Source of the DNA: Akkermansiaceae bacterium
GTDB lineage: Bacteria; Verrucomicrobiota; Verrucomicrobiia; Verrucomicrobiales; Akkermansiaceae
DNA length: 5,071 nucleotides
NCBI GenBank assembly: GCA_020627645.1
Contig: JAHDGN010000272.1
Span: 1 to 5,071 of the forward strand
Reading direction: 5' to 3'
Part shown: positions 1 through 5,071 of the stretch, piece after piece
Layout of the letters: each line of letters opens with the position of its first letter
Numbering within the stretch: the stretch's first letter is position 1
The notes under the pieces: model-generated
Databases searched by the model: none
What the model was told of the DNA's origin: nothing
What the model saw: only the letters and a program-made list of their open reading frames with translations
Position numbers and translations under genes: made by a program

Positions 1-48
1 AATGTCATGGCCATCGTGTCTCTCGTGATCGCCGGCCTTCTCAAATAA
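1..48 (+). CDS. C-terminal end of an unidentified, probably membrane, protein (partial)
   Basis: Frame 1 is open from the window edge and reads NVMAIVSLVIAGLLK before a TAA stop at 46-48. The 15 visible residues are almost all hydrophobic and end in a lysine, as expected for a last transmembrane helix with a short charged tail. The gene is convergent with the metallo-hydrolase gene, whose stop lies 16 nt downstream. A strong terminator hairpin at 99-128 faces the right way to end its transcript. That hairpin, and the in-frame second TAA at 58-60, support a real gene end here. Too little is visible to name a family. Confidence 0.55.
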   Translation, partial: NVMAIVSLVIAGLLK

Positions 49-66
49 GGGTCTAAATAAGGGTCT
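43..66. repeat. Perfect 12-bp tandem duplication at the convergent gene junction
   Basis: The unit AAATAAGGGTCT occurs twice without a gap, at 43-54 and 55-66. Each copy contains TAA on the + strand (46-48 and 58-60). With the following A, each copy also gives CTA, which is TAG on the minus strand (53-55 and 65-67). Because 12 is a multiple of three, both convergent genes have a second in-frame stop downstream of the first. Confidence 0.9.
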
Positions 67-964
67 ACATCTCAATAGCCTCACCAGGCTCAGTCACCAA
101 AACGCGGTCTTCAAGGCCGCGTTTTTTTGCCTCCGCCAACAACCTCCGCTCAGGCTCACCCGGTTCCTCAATCCCCAACGGAAACGTCCCATAATGCATC
201 GCCACCATCATCTTCGCGCCCAGATCAATAAATGCCTGCACCGCCTCGTCTGGATTCATGTGCACATCCCTGCGACTCGGAGCATCAGACGCCCCAATCG
301 GTAGCATTGCCAAATCAATCCCCTCCTCACGCTCCCCAATTTCCCGAAATCCCCCAAAATAGGCACTATCTCCACAGTGGAAAACCTTCCTTCCTCCCGA
401 CTCAACAATAAAGCCTCCATACTCGCGCCGAATATCCGGCAAATATCGAGCCCCCCAATGATGACTAGGGGTATGAACAACCCGCATCCCCCCAAACGCC
501 CTCTCCTCCCACACACTCATTTCCACAACCTCAGTAAAACCCAATCCCTTCACCAAACGACGACTCCTCCGCGGCACCACTACCCCCTCATGAGCCTCCA
601 ATGCCCGCAACGACTTCTTATGCAAATGATCAAAATGAGCATGCGATACCAAAACCAAATCCAATTCCGGCAAATCCCCCAATGACAACCCAGGAACCCT
701 CTGCCGCTTCACCGGCCCATGAAATTTTGCCCAGTTGGGATCAAACATAACCGCATGATCTCCAAACTGAACCAGAAAAGAAGCATGCCCCACCCAAGTC
801 GCCCGCAACTTTCCCTCAACAGGAGGCTCCAAAATCGCTTGCCTGGTTTCCCCCACCGCTCGCTTCAACCACTGAGGCAATAACCTTCGCCTCCAGAAAC
901 GATAATTCCTCTCAGGCCACCCCTTACGAGGCAACCATCCAGAATTCCGTTCGCCTCGCTGCAT
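65..964 (-). CDS. Metallo-beta-lactamase-fold hydrolase, NAPE-PLD/UlaG-like
   Basis: This is a 299-residue zinc-dependent hydrolase of the metallo-beta-lactamase fold. The closest family pattern I recognise is the N-acyl-phosphatidylethanolamine phospholipase D/UlaG/RomA group. Visible motifs are WVGHASF (57-63), the metal site HAHFDH (108-113), the third histidine in HTPSHHW (164-170), the bridging aspartate in HCGDSAYF (D199), LPIGA (221-225), H235 in DVHMNPDEA, and the last ligand H257 in MHYGTF. All expected metal ligands are present, so it should be active. There is no signal peptide, so it is probably cytoplasmic. The substrate cannot be read from sequence; a phosphodiester or lipid-like substrate is possible. 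The frame stays open to a TTG at 1009, but ATG 964 is preferred: it lies 8 nt after the pyrF stop with AGGA 6 nt upstream. It is the last gene of the operon, and a + strand terminator overlaps its 3' end. Confidence 0.88.
   Translation of the reverse strand: MQRGERNSGWLPRKGWPERNYRFWRRRLLPQWLKRAVGETRQAILEPPVEGKLRATWVGHASFLVQFGDHAVMFDPNWAKFHGPVKRQRVPGLSLGDLPELDLVLVSHAHFDHLHKKSLRALEAHEGVVVPRRSRRLVKGLGFTEVVEMSVWEERAFGGMRVVHTPSHHWGARYLPDIRREYGGFIVESGGRKVFHCGDSAYFGGFREIGEREEGIDLAMLPIGASDAPSRRDVHMNPDEAVQAFIDLGAKMMVAMHYGTFPLGIEEPGEPERRLLAEAKKRGLEDRVLVTEPGEAIEM
99..128 (+). terminator. Rho-independent terminator of the upstream + strand gene
   Basis: The left arm AAAACGCGGTC (99-109) pairs with GGCCGCGTTTT (115-125) around a TTCAA loop (110-114). 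The core is seven pairs, 103-109 with 115-121, GC-rich with one T-G wobble, and is extended by four A-T pairs. Seven consecutive T residues (122-128) follow directly, as in a classic intrinsic terminator. It lies about 50 nt past the stop of the left-edge gene and inside the 3' coding end of the opposing metallo-hydrolase gene. On the minus strand the hairpin is followed by only four T residues, so termination in that direction should be weaker. Confidence 0.8.
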
Positions 965-970
965 ACCAAT

Positions 971-974
971 TCCT
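971..974 (-). promoter_or_regulatory. Shine-Dalgarno site that fixes the metallo-hydrolase start
   Basis: On the minus strand AGGA lies 6 nt before ATG 964 and overlaps the TAG stop of pyrF. This favours ATG 964 over the upstream TTG at 1009, which lies inside pyrF, and suggests translational coupling. Confidence 0.65.
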
Positions 975-1755
975 ATAACTCCAAGCTCTTCGCAATCTCT
1001 CCCGCCCAATGACTCGCCAACCCAGCATAATCTTCATTCCCCTCAGCGTATCCAATTCCCCTCGATACATTCACCACACTCGGAGCCTCCCTTCCACTCC
1101 CACGTAATGCTTCCAATGATCCCCCTTGCGCCCCCAACCCAGGAATCAACAGCGGCACATCCGGCAAATTCCCCAACACATCACCATCCGCATTCGTCAA
1201 ACCCACCACTAAACCGGCCGTTGTCTCCCGCCCCTCACCAGAGGCCCGATCACACAAATCCCCCACTCGCTCAAACAACCGACGTCCCTCACAATCCCGG
1301 CGCTGAAAATCCCGACTCCCTACATTCGAAGTCACCGCCAACAAGTACACCCCTTTCCCCTTCCAATCCAAAAATGGCTCCAAGGTGTCATACCCTAAAA
1401 AAGGATTCAACGTCACCGCATCCACCCCCCAATTTTCAAAGTAACCCTGAGCATAATACTTCTGAGTCTCGCCGATATCACTCCTCTTCGCATCCAAAAT
1501 AACTGGCACCTCCTTCGGCATCACCTCCAACAACCGCTCCAACATCTCCATCCCTCTCAATCCCATCGCCTCAAAATAAGCCATATTCGGTTTGAACGCC
1601 GCGGCATATTCCGCTGTCTCACCCACCAAGCGCTTCAAATACTCCGGCACACCCTCCACACCCCCAGAGGTCAACCCAGGACGAGGATCCAAACCAACAC
1701 ATAATGCCGAACCAGTCTCATTAATTCGCGAACTCAATCGCTCCGCATACGTCAT
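973..1755 (-). CDS. pyrF: Orotidine 5'-phosphate decarboxylase, subfamily 2
   Basis: PyrF decarboxylates orotidine 5'-monophosphate to UMP, the last step of de novo pyrimidine synthesis, in the cytoplasm. The 260-residue protein shows the family motifs in order: GLDPR (21-25), FKPN with K55, the signature DAKRSDIGET (88-97) carrying catalytic D88, K90 and D93, TLNPFLGYD (105-113), PGLGAQGG (195-202) and the phosphate-binding NVSRGIGY (219-226). Its length and the DAKRSDIG and GLGAQGG forms fit the longer subfamily 2 rather than the shorter E. coli type. The start is ATG 1755. It overlaps the TGA stop of the preceding gene as ATGA, with AGGG 7 nt upstream, so coupled translation is likely. It is the middle gene of a three-gene operon with no other pyrimidine genes in view. 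No frameshift or missing residue is seen. Confidence 0.95.
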   Translation of the reverse strand: MTYAERLSSRINETGSALCVGLDPRPGLTSGGVEGVPEYLKRLVGETAEYAAAFKPNMAYFEAMGLRGMEMLERLLEVMPKEVPVILDAKRSDIGETQKYYAQGYFENWGVDAVTLNPFLGYDTLEPFLDWKGKGVYLLAVTSNVGSRDFQRRDCEGRRLFERVGDLCDRASGEGRETTAGLVVGLTNADGDVLGNLPDVPLLIPGLGAQGGSLEALRGSGREAPSVVNVSRGIGYAEGNEDYAGLASHWAGEIAKSLEL

Positions 1756-2252
1756 ACCTCCACCCTATCGCCCCCACCTCGAGACGCAAGCCGAGCCTGC
1801 CAAACAACCAAACCCAGCAACAACAAACATCCCACCATCAAACCAAAATTAGAACTCACCTTCAAAAAATAATCCGTCGGCTTATCCGACACCCCATGAC
1901 ACCCACACTTCAAATCCTGAATCCCACGATCCCAAGCACTCAATAAAGCCAGATTGAAAATTCCCAACAACCCCAACAAAACCGTGACTCCACCCGCCCG
2001 AAACACCCCACTGAGCACCGCCAATCCAGCAAAAATCTCCAACCACGGCATCGAATACGCCACCGTCACATCCGCAGCCCCCTCAAACCAGCTCATCAAC
2101 CCTTCTCCCAATCGCTCCTCTCTCTCCATCTTAAAATTCCCCACCGCCTCAACAAAAGCCCCCAAATCCAACAACTTTCGTCCCCCACTCCAAATGAAAA
2201 ATCCCCCCAGCGGCACCCCTAAAATCCATTCAATTTTTCTCAGCCTCGTCAC
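1752..2252 (-). CDS. MauE/DoxX-family redox-associated membrane protein
   Basis: This 166-residue integral membrane protein has about four hydrophobic segments: roughly 7-23, 67-84, 87-106 and 130-152. The PWLEIFAGLAVLSG stretch (69-82) and a CGCHG motif after an RG-containing loop (C116 and C118) match the MauE/DoxX family. Members of that family are linked to electron transfer, disulfide chemistry or methylamine dehydrogenase maturation. The start is GTG 2252 with AGGA 7 nt upstream; no upstream ATG competes. It is the first gene of the operon and overlaps pyrF by 4 nt. A methylation-related role is not implied, since no mau genes are visible. The paired cysteines at 116 and 118 suggest a redox role, but this is inference. 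The exact function is unknown. Confidence 0.75.
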   Translation of the reverse strand: MTRLRKIEWILGVPLGGFFIWSGGRKLLDLGAFVEAVGNFKMEREERLGEGLMSWFEGAADVTVAYSMPWLEIFAGLAVLSGVFRAGGVTVLLGLLGIFNLALLSAWDRGIQDLKCGCHGVSDKPTDYFLKVSSNFGLMVGCLLLLGLVVWQARLASRGGGDRVEV

Positions 2253-2259
2253 GTCTTAA

Positions 2260-2263
2260 TCCT
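2260..2263 (-). promoter_or_regulatory. Shine-Dalgarno site supporting the GTG start of the MauE/DoxX-like gene
   Basis: On the minus strand AGGA lies 7 nt before GTG 2252. The good spacing supports this non-ATG start. Confidence 0.6.
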
Positions 2264-2310
2264 ACCAGTAAAAAATCAGAACCCAATCAACCAATCGCTC
2301 CAATCAACGA

Positions 2311-2339
2311 ATTATAACTTGGTAACCCATTAACCACAA
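2311..2339 (-). promoter_or_regulatory. Sigma-70-like promoter of the MauE-pyrF-hydrolase operon
   Basis: On the minus strand TTGTGG (2339-2334) and a perfect TATAAT (2316-2311) are separated by exactly 17 nt. The -35 matches TTGACA at three of six positions. Transcription would start near 2304, giving a leader of about 50 nt before GTG 2252. This is the only strong promoter-like pair I found in the 101-bp divergent intergenic region. Confidence 0.6.
2313..2318 (+). promoter_or_regulatory. Possible -10 element for the + strand bamD-lptE cluster
   Basis: TATAAC on the + strand matches TATAAT at five of six positions and overlaps the minus-strand -10 element by 4 bp. Initiation near 2325 would leave a leader of about 29 nt before ATG 2354. 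No TTGACA-like -35 is seen at 16-18 nt spacing, so the call is weak. Confidence 0.35.
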
Positions 2340-2353
2340 ACTACCGTTCCGCC

Positions 2354-3295
2354 ATGAAATTCCTCCATCAACTTCCCCTTCTCCTAGCCATTCTCTCCCT
2401 CTCCTCCTGCTCCCACCTCCCCGATGACGCTGCCAAGCTCACCTCCGAAACCGAACTCGGCGCTCACGACGCCAAATCACTCTTCGCCACCGGAATCAAA
2501 GCCCAACAATCAGGCAACGCTTCCAAAGCCAAATCCGCCTACCGCCAAATCACCAAAAATTTCCCCCAATCTCCCAACGCCTCCGAAGCCGCCTACAACC
2601 TTGCCAAAATCCTCGAAAGCGAAGGAGACCTCCTCGACGCCTTCCAAGCCTACGAAGACATCCTCACCAAATATCCCGCCTCCCCTCGCTACACCGAAGC
2701 GATCAAAAGACAGGAGACCATCGCCCACCAAGTCGCCCAAGGCCACATCACCAACTCCTTCATCGGCATGAAATCCCGCATCGATCCCAAAAAAGCCGCC
2801 GCCATGCTCTCTTCCGTCCGAGACAACGCCCCAAAAGCAACCTCAGCCGAACGCGCCCAATTCGCCATTGGACAACTTTACCAAAGCCGCAAATCCAAAA
2901 AAAATTCCTTCCGCGCCATCCACGCCTACGAACGCCTCGTCCAAGATTACCCCAATTCATCATACGCCCCCGAAGCCCAATATCGCATTGGCGAAACCCT
3001 CCTCGCCCAAGCGAAAGACGGCAACCAAGACTCCGCCAATCTCGACCGAGCAAAAACAGCCTTCGAAGACGTCACCGTCTCATACCCAAGATCCAAACGA
3101 GCCTCAGACGCTCGACGACAAATCGCCGCCCTTGCCTCTGGAGACCTCACCCGCTCATTCAACATTGCCGAACACTACCGGAAAAAAGGCCAAAATAGCT
3201 CCGCCCTCTTCTACTACCAAGAAGTCGTCTCCAGATCGAAACCTGGCCCCCTCCGGTCGAAAGCCCAAGATTGGATCAACCAACTTTCCAACTAG
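2354..3295 (+). CDS. bamD: BamD-like outer-membrane assembly lipoprotein with TPR repeats
   Basis: This 313-residue protein begins with a lipoprotein signal peptide: MKF, a hydrophobic core (7-16) and the lipobox LSSC, giving lipidated C19. Tetratricopeptide-type helices follow at roughly 42-75, 76-110, 165-202, 204-240 and 264-300. The recurring YP/FP-plus-polar turns (NFPQS, KYPAS, DYPNS, SYPRS) and the last unit IAEHYRKKGQNSSALFYYQEVV (261-282) are typical of BamD/YfiO. In that family the lipoprotein sits on the inner face of the outer membrane and helps BamA insert beta-barrel proteins. It is longer than E. coli BamD (about 245 residues), with extra sequence around 120-160. The next gene encodes an LptE-like lipoprotein 12 nt downstream, which supports an envelope role. 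A generic TPR or CpoB-like periplasmic protein is the main alternative. ATG 2354 has no Shine-Dalgarno sequence. Confidence 0.78.
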   Translation: MKFLHQLPLLLAILSLSSCSHLPDDAAKLTSETELGAHDAKSLFATGIKAQQSGNASKAKSAYRQITKNFPQSPNASEAAYNLAKILESEGDLLDAFQAYEDILTKYPASPRYTEAIKRQETIAHQVAQGHITNSFIGMKSRIDPKKAAAMLSSVRDNAPKATSAERAQFAIGQLYQSRKSKKNSFRAIHAYERLVQDYPNSSYAPEAQYRIGETLLAQAKDGNQDSANLDRAKTAFEDVTVSYPRSKRASDARRQIAALASGDLTRSFNIAEHYRKKGQNSSALFYYQEVVSRSKPGPLRSKAQDWINQLSN

Positions 3296-3307
3296 TTCTC
3301 CGTTCCA

Positions 3308-3814
3308 ATGCCCCAGCTCCTTCTCCTTCTCCCCATCCTCCTCTTCACCTCCTGCGCAGGGTATCACTTCGGAGGTCACAAACCCCAGCACCTGCAACAC
3401 ATTCAAACCATCCACATCCCCCTCGCCCAAACCCGCACCCTCTTCCCTCGAGTCGAAATCCTCACCACCAACCTTATGACAGATGCCCTCATCAACGATG
3501 GCACCTACCGCCTTGGTTCCAAAGACAACTCCCACGCCACCCTCCTCCTCAACCTCAAACAAATCAGCTACCGCCAAGCCCGATCATCAACAAACGATGT
3601 CCTCCGATCCGAGGAACTCAAACTCAACATCTCGCTCGAATACAAACTCATCGACCACCAAAACCCCGACGAAATACTCCAACAAGGAACCGCCAAAGGA
3701 CACACCCGCCTCTTCGTCGACGACAACCTCCAAACCTCCCGAAACAACGCCCTCCCCGACGCCATCCAACGCGCCACCAAAGACATCATCTCCCGTCTCG
3801 CCGAAGGATTTTAA
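3308..3814 (+). CDS. lptE: LPS-assembly lipoprotein LptE-like
   Basis: This 168-residue protein has a short hydrophobic signal (3-13) and a lipobox-like LFTSC with lipidated C16. The mature protein opens with CAGYHFGG, close to the C-G-Y-x-F start common in LptE proteins. The conserved-looking stretches TIHIPLAQTRTLFPRVE (34-50) and TTNLMTDALINDGTYRL (53-69), beta-rich alternation in the middle, and a final helix (about 148-165) fit the LptE fold. LptE plugs the LptD barrel and helps place LPS in the outer leaflet. Phe at position -3 of the lipobox is less usual than Leu or Val. The gene follows bamD by 12 nt and precedes rsmI by 51 nt, probably in one transcript. There is no Shine-Dalgarno sequence before ATG 3308. 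LptE proteins diverge widely, so the call rests on start motif, length and context. Confidence 0.78.
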   Translation: MPQLLLLLPILLFTSCAGYHFGGHKPQHLQHIQTIHIPLAQTRTLFPRVEILTTNLMTDALINDGTYRLGSKDNSHATLLLNLKQISYRQARSSTNDVLRSEELKLNISLEYKLIDHQNPDEILQQGTAKGHTRLFVDDNLQTSRNNALPDAIQRATKDIISRLAEGF

Positions 3815-3865
3815 CCCCTCCTCCAACCATTCAAACCCACCCTCACCAACCGGTTTCTCCGACTC

Positions 3866-4588
3866 ATGCTCACCTTCGTCCCAACTCCCATCGGCAACCT
3901 GGGTGACATCACCCTCAGGGCCATCGAAACCCTCCGCAACGCCGACCTCATCGCCTGCGAAGACACCCGCCACACCCTCAAACTCCTCTCTCATCTCGAA
4001 ATCTCAAAACCCCTCACCTCCCTCCACGACCACAACGAACAACAACGCATCCCCGAACTCCTCCAACGCGCCTCATCAGGGGAACAAATTGCCATCGTCT
4101 CCGATGCCGGCACCCCCTGCCTCTCCGATCCCGGACACCGACTCCTCAAAGCCGCCCGAGACAACAACACCCCCTTCACCGTCCTTCCAGGCCCTTCAGC
4201 CATCACCACCGCCCTCGTCGCCTCCGGCTACCCGCCACACCCCTTCTCCTTCCATGGATTCCTACATGTCAAAAAAGGAAAACGCTCCAAACAACTCCAA
4301 TCCGCCCTCGAATCAACCGAAACCACCCTCTTCTTCGAATCGCCCCACCGCCTCCCCTCCACCCTAGAAATCCTCCACGAACTCTCAGCCCACACCCCCA
4401 TCTGCGTTGCCCGCGAACTCACCAAAACATTTGAAACCCTCCACCACGGCACCTCGACCGAACTCCTCCAACACTTCACCACCCACAAACCCAAAGGCGA
4501 AATCGTCCTCCTCATCCCCCCAACCGAAACATCCAAAAACACCACAAAAACCAACAAATACCCCAAAACGACACCCGATCACCCATAA
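3866..4588 (+). CDS. rsmI: 16S rRNA (cytidine-1402-2'-O)-methyltransferase RsmI
   Basis: RsmI uses S-adenosylmethionine to 2'-O-methylate C1402 in the decoding centre of 16S rRNA. The 240-residue protein shows the tetrapyrrole-methylase-fold motifs in order: VPTPIGNLGD (5-14), CEDTR (31-35), the SAM-binding VSDAGTP (78-84) with SDPG (87-90), LPGPSA (107-112), FFESPHR (156-162), CVARELTK (180-187) and KGEIVLLI (210-217). The match is essentially complete and includes the standard N-terminal start. The protein is shorter than E. coli RsmI (about 286). The usual helical C-terminal domain is missing, and a Thr/Lys/Pro-rich low-complexity tail (219-240) follows instead. ATG 3866 is the only plausible start: the frame upstream has no ATG or GTG after the lptE stop, and no Shine-Dalgarno sequence precedes it. 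It lies between lptE and the S4 gene. Confidence 0.95.
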   Translation: MLTFVPTPIGNLGDITLRAIETLRNADLIACEDTRHTLKLLSHLEISKPLTSLHDHNEQQRIPELLQRASSGEQIAIVSDAGTPCLSDPGHRLLKAARDNNTPFTVLPGPSAITTALVASGYPPHPFSFHGFLHVKKGKRSKQLQSALESTETTLFFESPHRLPSTLEILHELSAHTPICVARELTKTFETLHHGTSTELLQHFTTHKPKGEIVLLIPPTETSKNTTKTNKYPKTTPDHP

Positions 4589-4600
4589 CCTTCGAATCAA

Positions 4601-4990
4601 ATGCGCATCGACAAATGGCTCTGGTCAGTCCGCCTCTACAAAACTCGTAGCCAGGCCTCACACGACTGCTCCAACGGAAAAATCAAACGCAACGGCGACA
4701 CCCTCAAACCCTCCACCAAACTCCAACCCGGTGACCAACTCGAAGTCCCCTCCCACGACAACACCCACAAACGCCTCATCGAAGTCGTCCAACTCCTCGA
4801 AAAACGAGTCTCCGCCCCCCTCGCGCGCGAAGCCTACCTCGACCACACCCCACCCGAAATCCTAGCCGAAGCCGAACAACGTCGACTCCGCCAAAAAGAA
4901 TCCCGTCAACTTCGCAAAGAAGGCGACCAAGGCCGCCTCACCAAAAGAAATCGCCGCCAATGGGAACAAGACGGCGGCAAATTTTTCTAG
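4601..4990 (+). CDS. hslR: S4-domain RNA-binding protein, Hsp15 (HslR)-like
   Basis: This 129-residue basic protein opens with MRIDKWLWSVRLYKTRSQA, the hallmark N-terminus of Hsp15-type S4 proteins. The S4 RNA-binding fold covers about 1-50 and includes the NGKIKRNGDTLKPSTKLQPGDQLEV strand-turn region (25-49). A strongly charged Arg/Lys-rich C-terminal tail follows (about 93-129), as in Hsp15. In E. coli, Hsp15 binds 50S subunits carrying a stalled nascent chain and helps recycle them; the related RqcP works in ribosome quality control. A role on the large subunit is therefore likely, but the partner is inferred. The start lies 12 nt after the rsmI stop, with no Shine-Dalgarno sequence. Pairing with RsmI supports a ribosome-linked role. 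No heat-shock promoter is visible. Confidence 0.82.
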   Translation: MRIDKWLWSVRLYKTRSQASHDCSNGKIKRNGDTLKPSTKLQPGDQLEVPSHDNTHKRLIEVVQLLEKRVSAPLAREAYLDHTPPEILAEAEQRRLRQKESRQLRKEGDQGRLTKRNRRQWEQDGGKFF

Positions 4991-5021
4991 AGCATCATTC
5001 CTTCTTCTCCTTCCGCGCTCC

Positions 5022-5071
5022 ATGAGCCATCCACTGAATCCCAACCTTCGATCTATTCCACATTCACCAGT
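5022..5071 (+). CDS. Probable start of the next gene, unidentified (partial)
   Basis: ATG 5022 opens a frame running to the window edge, reading MSHPLNPNLRSIPHSP (16 codons plus two bases). It lies 31 nt after the S4 gene stop and is preceded by the same pyrimidine-rich, Shine-Dalgarno-free leader as the other + strand genes. The NPNLRSIPxSP pattern vaguely recalls the N-terminal arm of some PLP-dependent aminotransferases, but 16 residues cannot establish that. No terminator is seen between 4991 and 5021, so it may belong to the same transcript. Confidence 0.4.
   Translation, partial: MSHPLNPNLRSIPHSP

Noticed and set aside
965..1009. Extended N-terminus of the metallo-hydrolase starting at TTG 1009
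   Set aside because: The extension lies inside pyrF; ATG 964 has an AGGA at ideal spacing just after the pyrF stop.
1107..1502. A 131-codon + strand frame antisense to pyrF
   Set aside because: His/Pro/Ser/Thr-rich shadow of a fully supported pyrF.
2253..2353. Riboswitch or small RNA in the divergent intergenic region
   Set aside because: Only 101 bp, AT-rich, with no stable hairpin or conserved riboswitch core seen; promoter elements account for the visible structure.
2868..3479. A 203-codon + strand frame across bamD and lptE
   Set aside because: Low-complexity Ser/Pro/Thr/Lys translation in a shifted frame; bamD and lptE have clear signal peptides and motifs in their own frames.
3271..3906. 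A 211-codon Pro/Arg/His-rich + strand frame covering lptE
   Set aside because: Composition is driven by base bias, with no signal peptide or domain. The LptE frame has the lipobox and the CAGYHF start.
3155..3994. Two minus-strand frames of 140 and 135 codons (3155-3577 and 3587-3994), Gly/Glu/Val-rich
   Set aside because: Antisense shadows of lptE and rsmI produced by the G-rich complementary strand; no recognisable motif.
3483..4367. A 294-codon Pro/Ser/Thr-rich + strand frame spanning the lptE end and rsmI
   Set aside because: It overlaps two well-supported genes in another frame, its composition is that expected from C/A-rich DNA, and it contains no family motif.
4862..5044. Minus-strand 60-codon frame over the S4 gene end and downstream spacer
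   Set aside because: Mostly antisense to the S4 coding region, with no motif and no supporting context.

Overview
The window holds seven complete protein genes, plus the tail of one gene at the left edge and the probable start of another at the right edge. All belong to housekeeping or envelope families. I see no phage, transposon, CRISPR array, tRNA or rRNA, and no convincing candidate for a wholly new system. BamD-type and LptE-type outer-membrane lipoproteins point to a Gram-negative bacterium with an LPS-like outer membrane. The subfamily-2 PyrF, the BamD-LptE-RsmI-S4 order and the sequence style suggest Verrucomicrobiota or a relative. That placement is inference and was not tested by any search.

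Layout. Positions 1-48 are the hydrophobic C-terminus of a + strand gene. Its apparent Rho-independent terminator (99-128) lies inside the 3' end of the convergent gene. From 2252 down to 65 runs a minus-strand operon of three tightly packed genes: a MauE/DoxX-like membrane protein, pyrF (orotidine 5'-phosphate decarboxylase) and a metallo-beta-lactamase-fold hydrolase of the NAPE-PLD/UlaG type. The first two overlap by ATGA and the last two are 8 nt apart. A 101-bp divergent intergenic region (2253-2353) carries a good sigma-70-like promoter for this operon and an overlapping -10-like element facing the other way. From 2354 to 4990 runs a + strand cluster: a BamD-like TPR lipoprotein, an LptE-like lipoprotein, rsmI (16S rRNA C1402 2'-O-methyltransferase) and an Hsp15-like S4 RNA-binding protein. 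A further + strand gene probably starts at 5022.

How the genes fit together. The + strand cluster joins two outer-membrane assembly lipoproteins (beta-barrel insertion and LPS transport) to two ribosome-linked proteins (16S rRNA modification and binding of rRNA or stalled 50S). The minus-strand operon joins the last step of UMP synthesis to a membrane redox-type protein and a hydrolase, with no obvious shared pathway.

The most notable global signal is a very strong strand asymmetry. The + strand is C-rich and G-poor throughout, whichever way the genes point. This explains the many long Pro/Ser/Thr-rich spurious reading frames. It also parallels the translation signals: minus-strand genes have clear Shine-Dalgarno sequences and + strand genes have none.
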